Positions 5,936-6,035 of a DNA stretch of 6,035 nucleotides are shown here, piece after piece. Source of the DNA: an uncultured Clostridia bacterium (GTDB lineage: Bacteria > Bacillota > Clostridia > TANB77 > CAG-508); contig CALXSO010000127.1 of the NCBI GenBank assembly GCA_944391155.1, forward strand, positions 1-6,035, read 5' to 3'. The stretch's first letter is position 1, and every line of letters begins with the position of its first letter. The position numbers were made by a program, and so were the translations under genes. A model generated the notes under the pieces. The model was given only the letters and a program-made list of their open reading frames with translations. It was not told the origin of the DNA and did no database searches.

Positions 5936-5981
5936 CCAAAAAACATAGCAAAATCAAGAAAAAGTTGCTATGTTTTTTTGG
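5936..5981. terminator. Intrinsic terminator downstream of guaD
   Basis: CATAGCAA (5944-5951) pairs with TTGCTATG (5965-5972), with a 13-nt loop. A6 lies on the left and T7 on the right, so it can work in both directions. Pairing resumes outside the A/T tract (CC at 5936-5937 with GG at 5980-5981), echoing the nested design of 3836-3917. Confidence 0.8.
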
Positions 5982-6009
5982 AAAAAAATAACTTTTTCGC
6001 ACAAAAAGA

Positions 6010-6018
6010 TGATAAAAT
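6010..6018 (+). promoter_or_regulatory. Candidate extended -10 element for the next gene
   Basis: TG (6010-6011), one base, then TAAAAT (6013-6018) fits an extended -10 promoter just after the terminator. No good -35 lies at the usual distance, and the gene it would serve is outside the window. Confidence 0.3.
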
Positions 6019-6035
6019 ATAAGTGAAAAATACGA

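Overview
This window is very AT-rich, with A-ending codons, strong AAGGAGG-type ribosome binding sites and intrinsic terminators. That points to a low-GC Bacillota, most likely a Clostridia-type anaerobe. This is inferred from composition and gene families only; no marker gene is present. No rRNA, tRNA, CRISPR array or recognisable transposase was seen.

Layout. The left edge (1-117, minus strand) holds the first 39 codons of a gene leaving the window. Its start matches a condensation domain, so it is probably a non-ribosomal peptide synthetase (NRPS). Its sigma-A-type promoter sits at 148-176. The gap from 118 to 632 contains two roughly 80% identical tandem repeats of about 155 bp (212-368 and 373-524); the first carries a large inverted repeat. 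A long-chain acyl-CoA ligase (633-2360, plus) then runs away from the NRPS. A purine-rich tract with no C follows, then a membrane-anchored HtrA/DegP serine protease (2625-3749, plus). A perfect 33-bp inverted repeat at 3836-3917 acts as a shared terminator facing a membrane-anchored M23 (LytM-type) cell-wall peptidase on the minus strand (4078-5181). Divergent from M23 is a guanine deaminase (5296-5757, plus) with a clear promoter. It is followed by a possible decayed reading frame and a terminator at 5936-5981.

How it fits together. Acyl activation next to an NRPS that begins with a condensation domain suggests a possible N-acylated (lipo)peptide locus whose body lies to the left of the window. 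HtrA and M23 are both anchored outside the membrane and belong to envelope maintenance. GuaD belongs to purine salvage and looks like an independent unit. Plus-strand genes use mostly A-ending codons, while the two minus-strand genes use T- and G-ending codons. The NRPS fragment follows the minus-strand pattern, so its codon use does not mark it as foreign.
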